Below are positions 1 through 7,922 of a stretch of 64,000 bases of DNA, piece by piece (the first letter of the stretch is position 1; every line of letters starts with the position of its first letter). Both the position numbers and the translations under genes were made by a program. The stretch is from Bacillota bacterium. GTDB taxonomy: Bacteria > Bacillota > Clostridia > Christensenellales > Aristaeellaceae. The stretch spans positions 1-64,000 of the forward strand of contig JAEZHK010000020.1 of assembly GCA_023416655.1 (NCBI GenBank), in the 5' to 3' direction. The notes below the pieces were generated by a model, which was not told the origin of the DNA, searched no databases, and worked only from the letters and a program-made list of their open reading frames with translations.

Positions 1-1362
1 CGGCTTGAGACCTCGCCCGAGGACATCGAGGGCATGAACCACGCCCAGGGCATCCTGACCGGGCGCGGCGGCATGACCTCCCACGCGGCGGTCGTCGCCC
101 GCGGCATGGGCACCTGCTGCGTGGCGGGCTGCTCCGATCTTCGCATCCACGAAGAGGACAAGACTCTGGTCGTCGCCGGCGTCACCTATAAGGAAGGCGA
201 CTTCCTGTCCATCGACGGCTCCATGGGCAACGTCTACGCGGGTTCCATCCCGACCATCGACGCCGAAGTGTCCGGCGACTTCGCGACCCTGATGGGCTGG
301 GCCGACAAGGTCCGCCGCCTGAAGGTCCGCACCAACGCCGACACCCCGTACGACGCGGCGGTCGCCGTGAAGTTTGGCGCGGAAGGCATTGGCCTGACCC
401 GCACCGAGCACATGTTCTTCGCCGCCGACCGCATCGCCGCGGTCCGCGAGATGATCCTGGCCGACACCGAGGAGCAGCGCCGCGCCGCGCTCGCGAAGCT
501 GTTGCCCATGCAGAAGGGCGACTTCAAGGGCATCTACGAGGTCATGGGCGAGCGCCCGGTGACCATCCGCTACCTCGATCCGCCGCTGCACGAGTTCCTG
601 CCGGCCAAGTCCATGAAGGACGAAATCGCCGCCATCGCCCGCGAGCTGGGCACCACGCCGGACGCGATCGTCGCCAGAATCGAACAGCTGCACGAGCTGA
701 ACCCGATGCTCGGCCACCGCGGCTGCCGCCTCGCGGTCACCTTCCCGGAGATCGCCGAGATGCAGACCCGCGCCGTCATCGAAGCCGCCCTGGAAGTGCG
801 CGCCGAGAAGGGCTTTGACATCCATCCCGAGATCATGATCCCGCTGGTGGGCGACGTCAAGGAACTGGGCTACGTCCGCAAGGTCGTCGTCGAGACCGCC
901 GAGAAGGTCCTCAATGAGAAGGACGCCAAGATCGACTACAAGGTCGGCACCATGATCGAGATCCCGCGCGCGGCCGTCACCGCCGACGAGATCGCCAAGG
1001 AGGCCGAGTTCTTCTCCTTCGGCACCAACGACCTGACCCAGATGACCTACGGCTTCTCCCGCGACGACGCCGGCAAGTTCCTGGACGCCTACTACACCAA
1101 AAAGATCTTCGAGTCCGACCCGTTCCAGCACCTGGACCAGAACGGCGTGGGCAAACTGGTGCAGATGGCGGCCGAGCTGGGCCGCAAGGCCCGCCCGGGC
1201 CTCAAGCTGGGCATCTGCGGCGAGCACGGCGGCGACCAGTCCTCCGTCATCTTCTGCCACAACGTCGGCCTCGATTACGTGAGCTGCTCTCCGTTCCGCG
1301 TGCCGATCGCCCGCCTCGCGGCGGCGCATGCGGCCATCATGGAGAAGAAGGCCAAGGCGTAA
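1..1362 (+). CDS. ppdK: Pyruvate phosphate dikinase, C-terminal part (5' end cut by window)
   Basis: Interconverts pyruvate, ATP and phosphate with phosphoenolpyruvate, AMP and PPi in the cytoplasm; in anaerobes it often serves glycolysis. The frame is open from base 1, so the N-terminal nucleotide-binding part lies outside the window. The first visible block is the phosphohistidine domain with GGMTSHAAVVARG, where the His is the phosphorylated residue. The PEP/pyruvate TIM barrel follows, with GIGLTRTEHMF, GHRGCRL, SFGTNDLTQMTYG and near the end CGEHGGD, which carries the catalytic Cys. About 453 codons are present, close to half of a normal PPDK. A strong terminator follows 20 nt after the stop, so it ends its transcription unit. 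The family call is certain; the N-terminal half cannot be judged. Confidence 0.97.
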   Translation, partial: RLETSPEDIEGMNHAQGILTGRGGMTSHAAVVARGMGTCCVAGCSDLRIHEEDKTLVVAGVTYKEGDFLSIDGSMGNVYAGSIPTIDAEVSGDFATLMGWADKVRRLKVRTNADTPYDAAVAVKFGAEGIGLTRTEHMFFAADRIAAVREMILADTEEQRRAALAKLLPMQKGDFKGIYEVMGERPVTIRYLDPPLHEFLPAKSMKDEIAAIARELGTTPDAIVARIEQLHELNPMLGHRGCRLAVTFPEIAEMQTRAVIEAALEVRAEKGFDIHPEIMIPLVGDVKELGYVRKVVVETAEKVLNEKDAKIDYKVGTMIEIPRAAVTADEIAKEAEFFSFGTNDLTQMTYGFSRDDAGKFLDAYYTKKIFESDPFQHLDQNGVGKLVQMAAELGRKARPGLKLGICGEHGGDQSSVIFCHNVGLDYVSCSPFRVPIARLAAAHAAIMEKKAKA

Positions 1363-1381
1363 GACGGTATCACCCCGAATC

Positions 1382-1416
1382 AACAGGCCCCGCGGATCGT
1401 CCGCGGGGCCTGTTTT
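1382..1416 (+). terminator. Intrinsic terminator after ppdK
   Basis: Perfect 15-bp stem (AACAGGCCCCGCGGA and its complement) with a 3-nt loop followed by a short T run. It lies between ppdK and a convergent minus-strand gene and could serve both. Confidence 0.9.
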
Positions 1417-1435
1417 CCGCTGTTGGACCTCTTCG

Positions 1436-1999
1436 TCAGCGATTCAGCGTTACGGTGCAGCAGGTTACGCTCAGTGGCTGGCATATCGTCAAATCCTCGC
1501 ACACAAGACGCAGCATCGGGCGCATTCCCGCGATGTCATACCGGTCGGACACGTAGTCGACGCGGCAGGCATTTTTGTGTCCGATCAGAAGCAACCCCTT
1601 GTTTTCCAGGGTCCCCGTTAGCCAGGCGTTTACCATGGCGGTCAGGTCCACCTCCGTAACGCAGCGGTCCGGATCGTTATAGAACGGGGCATCCAGACCT
1701 GCGTCAATGCGCGGCGGGGCATAATGGTATCCGTATACGCTGAAAAAGTCGAGCAGCGGATAGGCGGAGTACAGGCTGTGCTGGCAGGCGGGATGGCCGT
1801 TAAGCGCTGCCATGGGGATTTTGTACAGGATCAGCCTCGCCTGCTTTAAGCTGCGAAGGCCGATGCAGGGCGGAAGCTCCGGAAAGAGAAATATCTGGTA
1901 GCCGCGCCCCAGCGACAGGATGCCTTTGTTTCCACAGGGAAGCGCGCCATCCGGAGGAAGGCTGAAGGACTGTCTGCATTCCAAATCGATGGTGCTCAT
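1436..1999 (-). CDS. DNRLRE-like domain protein
   Basis: Protein of 187 residues with no signal peptide or membrane segment. The C-terminal third (EVDLTAMVNAWLTGTLENKGLLLIG, read in pieces) resembles the DNRLRE/disaggregatase-related fold, whose usual signature is an aspartate-containing 'D(I/L)T..V..W..G...N.G..L' block; these are beta-sandwich modules of surface or matrix proteins. I chose the ATG at 1999 because GAGGTGA lies 6 nt upstream; an in-frame ATG 27 codons earlier has no such site. It is divergent from the small protein at 2138, which suggests a functional pair. Without a visible secretion signal the location is uncertain. Domain assignment is by motif only. Confidence 0.6.
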   Translation of the reverse strand: MSTIDLECRQSFSLPPDGALPCGNKGILSLGRGYQIFLFPELPPCIGLRSLKQARLILYKIPMAALNGHPACQHSLYSAYPLLDFFSVYGYHYAPPRIDAGLDAPFYNDPDRCVTEVDLTAMVNAWLTGTLENKGLLLIGHKNACRVDYVSDRYDIAGMRPMLRLVCEDLTICQPLSVTCCTVTLNR

Positions 2000-2073
2000 G
2001 TGTTTCACCTCATCCCATTCTATGCGCTCCGCCCTTTCGAGTCCATTCGACACGCACATGTTTTCATGATGAG

Positions 2074-2086
2074 AATACACTGTATT
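2074..2086. promoter_or_regulatory. Palindrome in the divergent intergenic region
   Basis: AATACA-C-TGTATT, a perfect 6+6 inverted repeat midway between two divergent genes starting at 1999 (minus) and 2138 (plus). Its position would suit a shared operator. No clear -35/-10 pair could be fixed here, so the role is inferred. Confidence 0.3.
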
Positions 2087-2137
2087 GGTGGGCGGCGGGC
2101 CGCCACACCCATTAAAAGCTTAAAGGAGAATGCGCTC

Positions 2138-2431
2138 ATGGATATCCCGGTATCAATCACGAACGGAACCGCGTTCGACACCGATTATGGCGAGAGCGCC
2201 ATTCTGATTATCCAGTTCACCACGGCAAACCCGATCACCTATGAAACGGGCACGACCCTCTATTTCTACGCGGTCATCACCGAAGGCGCCACCTCGCAGA
2301 CCGTTTGCTTCGAATTGGCCGGCGGCGCCAACCCGCTGCCCGCCAGCACCACGCCGTATACAATTCCGAACACCGAGGACTTCACGGTTGCGGCGACCGC
2401 GACCGGAAAGGTGTATTATACGGCGGCGTAA
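2138..2431 (+). CDS. Small unknown protein (97 aa)
   Basis: Starts at the ATG preceded by AAAGGAGAA; the frame is open further upstream but without a ribosome site. The 97-residue product is rich in Thr, Ala and Gly with alternating hydrophobic residues (AILIIQFT, TLYFYAVIT, SQTVCFEL), which suggests an all-beta fold. There is one Cys, no signal peptide and no membrane helix. It is divergent from the DNRLRE-like protein gene, so both could belong to one surface or matrix function. I do not recognise the family. Confidence 0.65.
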   Translation: MDIPVSITNGTAFDTDYGESAILIIQFTTANPITYETGTTLYFYAVITEGATSQTVCFELAGGANPLPASTTPYTIPNTEDFTVAATATGKVYYTAA

Positions 2432-2486
2432 CGGCGATCCTCCTGCCGAAGCCGCAACGCGGGCAATGAAAACGTGAACAGCTTGG

Positions 2487-2576
2487 CCCCGGGCTGGCCG
2501 CTAAGCAGCCGGCCCGGGGACGAGCGCTTTGCCGGAATGACGCCCAAAGGAAGGCCCCGCCGAAAACGGCGGGGCC
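2487..2576. other. Two GC-rich hairpins in a gene-free stretch
   Basis: Between 2432 and 2675 there is no convincing gene. It holds a 12-bp hairpin with one wobble (2487-2519, CCCCGGGC core) and a perfect 10-bp palindrome GGCCCCGCCG-AAAA-CGGCGGGGCC (2553-2576). Neither has a long T tract, but they lie between convergent genes and probably end transcription from both sides. Confidence 0.5.
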
Positions 2577-2675
2577 TCAAGCGCCTTCTAGAGTGCATGA
2601 AAGGCATTGGCGCAACTGGTTTTTCATGAATTGACGGTCTGAAGAGAAACCTGCGCGCGACGCGGACATTCCGCT

Positions 2676-3119
2676 TCATTCGCCCTTCGTGCGGACGGAC
2701 ACCCTGCACCGGTCATCCGCCCAGAGCGTCGATTCCACCCGGAACTCCGCGCCCTCCTCCAGCCCCTTCACCATACCCTCCATCGGGTCCAGGCAGTAGA
2801 TGTTGCAAGGGCTCTGGGTTCCCATCTTCTTGGAAAAGGCGCAGAGCATGCAGCGGGAGGCGCTGGCGGTAAAACCGGATTCGGCGGCCTCCGTCTGCCA
2901 GTCCGCGCAGCCAAAGATGCCGGACAGCACATCAAACACCGACTGCGCGTCGGCGATGCCCAGCTGTGCCGCGCGCGCCTTGCCGCCCGCCAGCTGTTCC
3001 CGCCGCTTTTCCGCCGTCACCTCGTCCAGGATCCCCTTCCGGTCGAACCGGAGCACCGAATCGGCCAGCGCGCCGGCGTAGAACGTCCTGAGCATCTGAA
3101 GCTTCTTCGCGTCTTCCAT
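2676..3119 (-). CDS. ATC-hydrolase-like cysteine-containing protein
   Basis: 147 residues with an alpha-helical N-terminal half (about 1-65) and a C-terminal part holding four cysteines in CMLCAF...CNIYCLDPM (about 95-115), then a beta-rich end. This layout resembles the L-2-amino-thiazoline-4-carboxylate hydrolase family, small proteins common in Clostridia whose members are mostly uncharacterised. The gene lies 13 nt downstream of a TetR gene on the same strand, so the two are probably one transcript from the promoter at 3734-3762. The start is supported by a GGAGGAAAA site just upstream. The TetR ligand and the substrate are unknown. An alternative is a V4R-like small-molecule-binding protein. 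Confidence 0.5.
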   Translation of the reverse strand: MEDAKKLQMLRTFYAGALADSVLRFDRKGILDEVTAEKRREQLAGGKARAAQLGIADAQSVFDVLSGIFGCADWQTEAAESGFTASASRCMLCAFSKKMGTQSPCNIYCLDPMEGMVKGLEEGAEFRVESTLWADDRCRVSVRTKGE

Positions 3120-3132
3120 GGGTTTTCCTCCT

Positions 3133-3699
3133 CTATATCATAAGGTTCATCAGCCATTCGATTTCGCTCCGGATCGCCGTATCGGGGATGTCCTCGTCCA
3201 TGAGCAGGATTTTTTCCATCATGTTCTCCATGACGCGGGTCATAAGGCTGGCATACACATCCAGCTTCTTTGGGTCCGGGATATGGCGCGCGAGGCTGCC
3301 TCTCATCCGCTCGACGCGCCCGTTTTCCCACGCCGTCAGGTCGCGGCGCACCAATGAATCCCCGTCAAACCCCAGCCACACCTTGAGGGACAGTTTGTAG
3401 ACCAAGCGGTCGTAGCTGCCCAGCGCCTTCCGCTGTTTCAGCGCCTGGATATACACTTCCTGAATGCCGCCGCCCGGTTCGATCTCCCGGTTCAGGCGTT
3501 CGGTCAGCAGCACGAATTCCGAATAGGCGACCGCATAGAACAGCTCGTCCTTGTTCTTATGGTAGTAGTACAGCATGGGCAGGCTGCACGCCGCCGCCGT
3601 GGCGATGTCGCGCATGGACGCGCCGTGGTAGCCCTTTTCCGAAAACAGCCTGACCGATTCCCTCAGGATCCGCTCCCTGACTCCACTCTCCGCTTTCAA
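3133..3699 (-). CDS. TetR/AcrR family transcriptional regulator
   Basis: 188 residues. The N-terminal helix-turn-helix (about 8-55) shows the family pattern RILRESVRLFSEKGYHGASM followed by RDIATAAACSLPMLYYYHKNK; the remainder is a helical ligand-binding and dimerisation domain. Start is taken as TTG at 3699 because it directly begins the conserved helix 1 region. Its promoter carries a palindrome at the transcription start (3720-3731), which fits autorepression. The downstream ATC-hydrolase-like gene is 13 nt away and likely co-regulated. Ligand cannot be predicted. Confidence 0.9.
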   Translation of the reverse strand: MKAESGVRERILRESVRLFSEKGYHGASMRDIATAAACSLPMLYYYHKNKDELFYAVAYSEFVLLTERLNREIEPGGGIQEVYIQALKQRKALGSYDRLVYKLSLKVWLGFDGDSLVRRDLTAWENGRVERMRGSLARHIPDPKKLDVYASLMTRVMENMMEKILLMDEDIPDTAIRSEIEWLMNLMI

Positions 3700-3719
3700 G
3701 CAACCAGCCCCTATTTATC

Positions 3720-3762
3720 TAACGTTCGTTATAATTTTAACGCCATTGATCCTTCCCGTCAA
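3720..3762 (-). promoter_or_regulatory. Promoter and likely operator of the TetR gene
   Basis: On the minus strand TTGACG (3757-3762), 17-nt spacer, TAAAAT (3734-3739), then the palindrome TAACGTTCGTTA (3720-3731) at about +1. The palindrome has the AACG/CGTT half-sites often bound by TetR proteins. Operator function is inferred from position. Confidence 0.75.
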
Positions 3763-3854
3763 GGCCCGAAAGCGGATTTTTACCGCCGATTGCGATAAAA
3801 ATGTGTTGTTTTGAAGGTTTTTTCATCAAAAACCCTGCGTGAATGGCTCAAACC

Positions 3855-3883
3855 TTGTGCCGAATGCGTCTATCTGATATAAT
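3855..3883 (+). promoter_or_regulatory. Promoter for the small membrane protein at 3911
   Basis: TTGTGC (3855-3860), 17-nt spacer, perfect TATAAT (3878-3883), 28 nt before the start codon. The leader is therefore very short and contains only the GGGAGG site. Confidence 0.75.
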
Positions 3884-3910
3884 GTTCCCACCATTTTGGG
3901 AGGTTCAACC

Positions 3911-4303
3911 ATGCGCACCACCGGCAGCGCCCCCGTGTTTCAGGTCCCCAAGCGAGGAAAGCCCAGCGCGCGCGTGTGGGTGACTTTCCTTTTTTGCGCG
4001 CTTCTGCCGCCGCTGGGGCTGCTCGTCGTATGGCGCGGTCTTCGATGCCCCGTCCGAGGGAAGATCCTGCTCTCGTTGGTCGCTTTCCTGTCGATGACGC
4101 TCATGCTGACCACCTACATCAGCCGCCAGATGGACAGCGGCATCCTGATCCCACAGCAGGCCGCCGGCCAGTTCGCGGTCAACGATTATACGGAGGCCGT
4201 CGGCGCCACCGTCATCACCCCCGCCCCCAGCGCCGCGGCGGCCGCGACACCCGCCCCCGCCGCGCCCGATATGACACTCGCACCGGCGAATCCCTTCGGA
4301 TAA
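3911..4303 (+). CDS. Small two-pass membrane protein with Pro/Ala-rich tail
   Basis: 130 residues, starting at the ATG 6 nt after GGGAGG. Two hydrophobic segments (about 21-41, VTFLFCALLPPLGLLVVW, and 50-68) are followed by a soluble tail rich in Ala, Pro and Thr (ITPAPSAAAAATPAP). The positive-inside rule places the Arg-rich N-terminus and loop in the cytoplasm. Similar tails recur in this window (7199, 7923), suggesting a lineage habit. No known domain. Preceded by its own promoter and followed by the promoter of the next gene, so probably monocistronic. Confidence 0.7.
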   Translation: MRTTGSAPVFQVPKRGKPSARVWVTFLFCALLPPLGLLVVWRGLRCPVRGKILLSLVAFLSMTLMLTTYISRQMDSGILIPQQAAGQFAVNDYTEAVGATVITPAPSAAAAATPAPAAPDMTLAPANPFG

Positions 4304-4366
4304 TGCGCTTTCCGTGCCTTTTTGGGGCCAAAATACCCCTTGTATGGCGCATTTTGAGGGTTTTGC

Positions 4367-4395
4367 TTGACGAAACGCGGCGCAAAGGGTACAAT
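4367..4395 (+). promoter_or_regulatory. Promoter for the zinc-ribbon membrane protein
   Basis: TTGACG (4367-4372), 17-nt spacer, TACAAT (4390-4395), about 95 nt before the start at 4491. Confidence 0.8.
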
Positions 4396-4490
4396 CAGTC
4401 TGTATTGTTATGCGCCTTAACGTTGGAAACCGCTCCTTAAGGCTTTCACGCCGTGGAAACCGTGGGTACCCTTGAACGGGAGGGCAAGAT

Positions 4491-6005
4491 ATGTTCTGCA
4501 ACAAGTGCGGCAAAACCCTGAACCCTGAGGCGAAGGCTTGCCCCAGTTGCGGCCAGCCGGTTGGCGACAGCCGGTTTGACGGCAGCGGGTATACCTCGTC
4601 CCAGGTTCGCTTCGTGCCCGAAAAGGCCGAGCGTGAGGGTTATGCCCCATACACCAAAACCACCTACTCCTCCATGCCGGATGAGGACGGGGACGTCTAT
4701 TCGCGCACCAGCTACCGTCCGGCGCTCTCCGAGGAAGAGGGCAGGCAGACCACCGGCTTTGCGGACGCTGGGCCTGAGCCCGAAGGGCAGCCGGAGGACG
4801 AACCGACGGCGGAGGAAGCGCCTGAACCGCGGGAGCCGGAGGAGATGGGGGAGTATAAAGCCCCGGCGCCCGGGCCGGAACCCTCGCCGTATGAAGCGTC
4901 TGGCGATCGGGACGCGCTGGGCTTTGAGATCCGGCCGATGGAGCCCATCCGCAAGACCGGCATCAGCCCCGAGGTTCAGCGGTACATTCAGCAGATGAAC
5001 CAGCGGAAGACCCGCGCCCAGCGCAAGGAGCACAGCGCGGAGCCGCAGGAGGGCGAGGCCCGGGAGGAAGGCGACGAGCACGAACCCGGGCAGGAATACG
5101 CCCAGGATCACGCAACGTATGCGCCGCGCGCCGGCATCGGCAAGTGGGCGATGCGCATCGGCGGCGTGGTGTTGGTGCTGGCGCTGCTCGTAGCGGGCGT
5201 CCTCTTCATCGTGGACAGGACGGCCAACCGCGCCAAGATCCCCGGCGTCACCTACACGCTCTACACCGAGGGCATCGCGCTGGTCAAGCAACACGTCACC
5301 AACGAGTACCGCACGGAGATCATCAAGCTCTGGCGCGCCGACCAGACCGGCGCGGCAGCCGCCTCCCAGCAGGAGGGCGAAAGCCAGCAAATCGCGAAGC
5401 TGCTGCCCGAAAAGCCGCTGGAGAACGACAAGCTCTTCATCGATACGCTGCTGGCCATCCAGGAATCGATCAAGGTCGCCACCGCCACCGACGCCATCGC
5501 GGCGTTGACCGCCGGCAACACGACGCTGGGCTCGCTGACCCAGGAATCCGAGAAGAACTGGCAGCACATCAACGGCAAGATCGCAGAACTTGAGGCCGCC
5601 AGTGACGTTCAGCAGCTCGACGCCGTCCGGACGGGCGTGGACATTAAGACCATCCCCACCCCGGTGCCGGAGGCCACCGCGACGCCCTCGCCCTACAAGA
5701 CCCTGAAGAAGGGCATGAAGAACAACAAGCAGGTCAAGAACCTGCAGGACCGCCTGTACAAGCTCGGCTGGTTCAACGGTGTCCGGGACGGCGACTTCGG
5801 CCCGGCCACGCAGACCGCGGTCAAGAAGTTCCAGAAGGCGATCGGCCTCACGGAAGCGGAGCAGGACGGCATCGCCACCCCGGCGCTGCAGGAGCGGCTC
5901 TACGCCGACGACGCGCCGCGAGGCGATGGCAAGGCGGCCGCCACGACGGCAGCCGACGCCGCCGCAACCCCCGCGCCGGAGGGCGGCGAAACCTCGAATA
6001 CATAA
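4491..6005 (+). CDS. Zinc-ribbon, single-pass membrane protein with peptidoglycan-binding domain
   Basis: 504 residues. The N-terminus is a zinc ribbon (MFCNKCGKTLNPEAKACPSCG: two CxxC pairs), followed by a long acidic Pro/Glu-rich cytoplasmic linker (about 30-215), one membrane helix (about 222-243, GGVVLVLALLVAGVLFIV), a mostly helical extracytoplasmic region, a Pro/Thr spacer (about 385-400), and a PG_binding_1 domain (about 405-475, with VKNLQDRLYKLGWFNG and FGPATQTAVKKFQKAIG). This topology would connect a cytoplasmic zinc ribbon to the cell wall. GGGAGGG precedes the ATG. It probably anchors or senses the wall; no catalytic domain is seen. Confidence 0.85.
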   Translation: MFCNKCGKTLNPEAKACPSCGQPVGDSRFDGSGYTSSQVRFVPEKAEREGYAPYTKTTYSSMPDEDGDVYSRTSYRPALSEEEGRQTTGFADAGPEPEGQPEDEPTAEEAPEPREPEEMGEYKAPAPGPEPSPYEASGDRDALGFEIRPMEPIRKTGISPEVQRYIQQMNQRKTRAQRKEHSAEPQEGEAREEGDEHEPGQEYAQDHATYAPRAGIGKWAMRIGGVVLVLALLVAGVLFIVDRTANRAKIPGVTYTLYTEGIALVKQHVTNEYRTEIIKLWRADQTGAAAASQQEGESQQIAKLLPEKPLENDKLFIDTLLAIQESIKVATATDAIAALTAGNTTLGSLTQESEKNWQHINGKIAELEAASDVQQLDAVRTGVDIKTIPTPVPEATATPSPYKTLKKGMKNNKQVKNLQDRLYKLGWFNGVRDGDFGPATQTAVKKFQKAIGLTEAEQDGIATPALQERLYADDAPRGDGKAAATTAADAAATPAPEGGETSNT

Positions 6006-6093
6006 TTGCCCTGCGGAACGCATGGCTTCAGGGCGCGGCGCGTAAAATCGCATGCCCGCCCCGGCTGGCGTACCCCCGCCCGCACGCCCCGTC

Positions 6094-6116
6094 GTTCCCG
6101 GCGCTACGCCGGGAAC
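6094..6116. repeat. Hairpin like hairpin 4 of the dispersed repeat (possible decayed copy)
   Basis: GTTCCCGGCG-CTA-CGCCGGGAAC, a perfect 10-bp stem whose arms match hairpin 4 of the six-copy element (28757-28783, 32048-32074). It is followed by GCGTTTCT, as hairpin 4 is followed by hairpin 3 in copy A, but the rest of the element is not recognisable. It may be a remnant or an independent hairpin. Confidence 0.35.
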
Positions 6117-6206
6117 GCGTTTCTACAAACGGTTCGCGGGCGGATCCGTCAGCGGTTTCCCCTAAATGGCCCGCGCCCTTTGACGCCCTGTGAAAGGAGG
6201 AGCGCC

Positions 6207-7061
6207 ATGCAGCCCACGCCGATCGTCGCGCTCATCTACGACTTTGACAAGACGCTCTCGCCCAAGGACATGCAGGAATTCGACTTCCTGCCCGGCCTTG
6301 GCATCGACCCGGGCGCGTTCTGGGCGGACTGCCGCACCTTCGCGCTGAAAAACCTGACGGACGGCGTACTGGCCTACATGTACATGATGCGCTTCGCCGC
6401 CGAGCGCGCCGGGCGGCCGCTGACGCGGCAGGCGCTGGAGGCGCTGGGTCGCAGCGTGGAGTTCTTCCCGGGCGTGGAGAGCTGGTTCGAGCGCGTCAAC
6501 CGCATCGGCGAAGCCACGGGCGTCCATGTGGAGCACTACATCATCTCCTCCGGGCTCAAGGAGATCATCGACGGTTCCCGCATCGCGGGCGCGTTCAAGG
6601 CGGTATTTGCTGCCTCCTACGTCTACGACGACGAGGGCCACGCCATCTGGCCGGCCACCGACGTCAACTACACCGCCAAGACTCAGTACCTGTTCCGCAT
6701 CAATAAGGGCATCCTGGACGTGACCAACGACTACGACCTGAACGCCCACACGCCGGAGTACCTGAGGCGCGTGCCCTTTGCCAACATGATCTACGTGGGC
6801 GACGGACTGACGGACGTGCCCTGCATGAAGATGACGAAGCTCAAGGGCGGCTGTTCCATCGTGGTGCACGCGCCGGGCGGCGGCGCGCTGGCGGAGGAAA
6901 TGCTGCTGCAGCGCCGGGCGGACTTCGCACTGCCCGCCGACTATCGCGAGAGGGGCCCCATGGAGGAGACCGTCGGCCTCATCATGAAGAAGATGCGCGC
7001 CCGGCACGACCTGGACATGGTGCACGCCGCGCAGACGCGCACCGCGCGGGCCCGGCTATGA
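6207..7061 (+). CDS. HAD-family phosphatase (phosphoserine phosphatase-like)
   Basis: 284 residues, cytoplasmic. The start is the ATG after AAAGGAGGAGCGCC. HAD motif I is DFDKTLS (residues 12-18; first Asp is the nucleophile), motif II lies in YIISSGLKEII (about 112-122; Ser), a Lys follows, and motif IV is YVGDGLTDVPCM (about 197-208). Members of this branch dephosphorylate small phosphorylated metabolites. Substrate cannot be read from the sequence. The upstream gap 6006-6206 holds only the hairpin at 6094 and no clear promoter. The next gene starts 137 nt downstream without an obvious promoter, so the two may share a transcript. Confidence 0.88.
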   Translation: MQPTPIVALIYDFDKTLSPKDMQEFDFLPGLGIDPGAFWADCRTFALKNLTDGVLAYMYMMRFAAERAGRPLTRQALEALGRSVEFFPGVESWFERVNRIGEATGVHVEHYIISSGLKEIIDGSRIAGAFKAVFAASYVYDDEGHAIWPATDVNYTAKTQYLFRINKGILDVTNDYDLNAHTPEYLRRVPFANMIYVGDGLTDVPCMKMTKLKGGCSIVVHAPGGGALAEEMLLQRRADFALPADYRERGPMEETVGLIMKKMRARHDLDMVHAAQTRTARARL

Positions 7062-7198
7062 GCTGCGCAGAAAGCTGCTTACAAAAAGAATGCGGTTGGC
7101 CCACGCCCGGGATTTGGGAACTTTCCCGCCGGGTGGACGTCTTAAAAAACAGAGCGTTACGGCGCGGTCCGCGCATTCTCTTAACTGAAGGGTGACAT

Positions 7199-7843
7199 AT
7201 GCCGAAGTATTCCAGAAGCCATGAGCGCGCTGAGTGCGCAAAAATGTCGCGCGGCCTGTGGGAATCCCTGTTCGGCCTCTTGTTCAGCTGGCTGCCGGGC
7301 GTGGGGTTGATCCTGTCGGTGGCCGGTTTTTGCCGACAGGCCGTCCGGCTGACCGAGAAGCACAGAGCCCGCAGGTTCTTCTCGATGGCGTTCGCCAGCG
7401 TGGTGCTGGTCGCGGCCATCGGGGTGCTGGTGGGCGAGGCCTACCTCTACTCTCGGGATCCCGGCTTCGTGAGCAAGGCGGGTCTGAAGGTCTGGCAGGG
7501 TATCACCGGCCAGACGGCGCTGCCCGGAACCGGCGCGGGCGAGGTTGTGGCGGTGGACGAAAGCGGCATGCCGCTTGATGTCGTGCCGGACGAGTACTAC
7601 ACGGACGGGCAAACCGAGGAGGGCGACGTGCCGGTCTCCGGCGACGAGCAGATGGAGGAAGGCGACGTACCTGTCTCCGGCGACAAGCAGATGGAAGAGG
7701 GCGACGTGGCCGTCCCGGAGGGCGACTTCCAGGACGACGTCGGCTTCAGCGAGGACGATTCCGACGAGGCAGGCGGTTCGCCGGAGCAGACCCTCCCGCC
7801 GCTCAGCGACCTTTTGAAATCCCACGGCGTGGCGGTCGGGTAG
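7199..7843 (+). CDS. Membrane protein with acidic tandem-repeat tail
   Basis: 214 residues. Two hydrophobic segments (about 25-45, FGLLFSWLPGVGLILSVAG, and 62-82) anchor it; the rest is outside or loosely structured. From about residue 138 there are three near-identical 13-residue units (EEGDVPVSGDEQM), encoded by 39-nt DNA repeats around 7615-7730, giving a strongly acidic tail. A GAAGGGTGAC site precedes the ATG. Repeat number is likely to vary between strains by slippage. No known domain; function unknown. Confidence 0.75.
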   Translation: MPKYSRSHERAECAKMSRGLWESLFGLLFSWLPGVGLILSVAGFCRQAVRLTEKHRARRFFSMAFASVVLVAAIGVLVGEAYLYSRDPGFVSKAGLKVWQGITGQTALPGTGAGEVVAVDESGMPLDVVPDEYYTDGQTEEGDVPVSGDEQMEEGDVPVSGDKQMEEGDVAVPEGDFQDDVGFSEDDSDEAGGSPEQTLPPLSDLLKSHGVAVG

Positions 7844-7877
7844 GAAGCCGACCATTCAGTTTGAAGCCAATAAACAA

Positions 7878-7904
7878 GGCGCGGATCCCTCCGGGACCCG
7901 CGCC
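7878..7904. terminator. Bidirectional terminator between convergent genes
   Basis: GGCGCGGATCCC-TCC-GGGACCCGCGCC, a 12-bp stem with one mismatch, between the plus gene ending 7843 and the minus gene ending 7923. Confidence 0.7.
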
Positions 7905-7922
7905 TCAAACTGTTGACAAACC

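Noticed and set aside
2416..2709. Small basic protein on the minus strand
   Set aside because: Arg/Pro-rich, crosses two GC hairpins and overlaps the end of the ATC-hydrolase-like gene; no ribosome site.
7062..7198. Riboswitch ahead of the acidic-tail membrane protein
   Set aside because: The stretch has complementary ends (AGAATGCG and CGCATTCT) but no known aptamer motif and no terminator; too weak to call.
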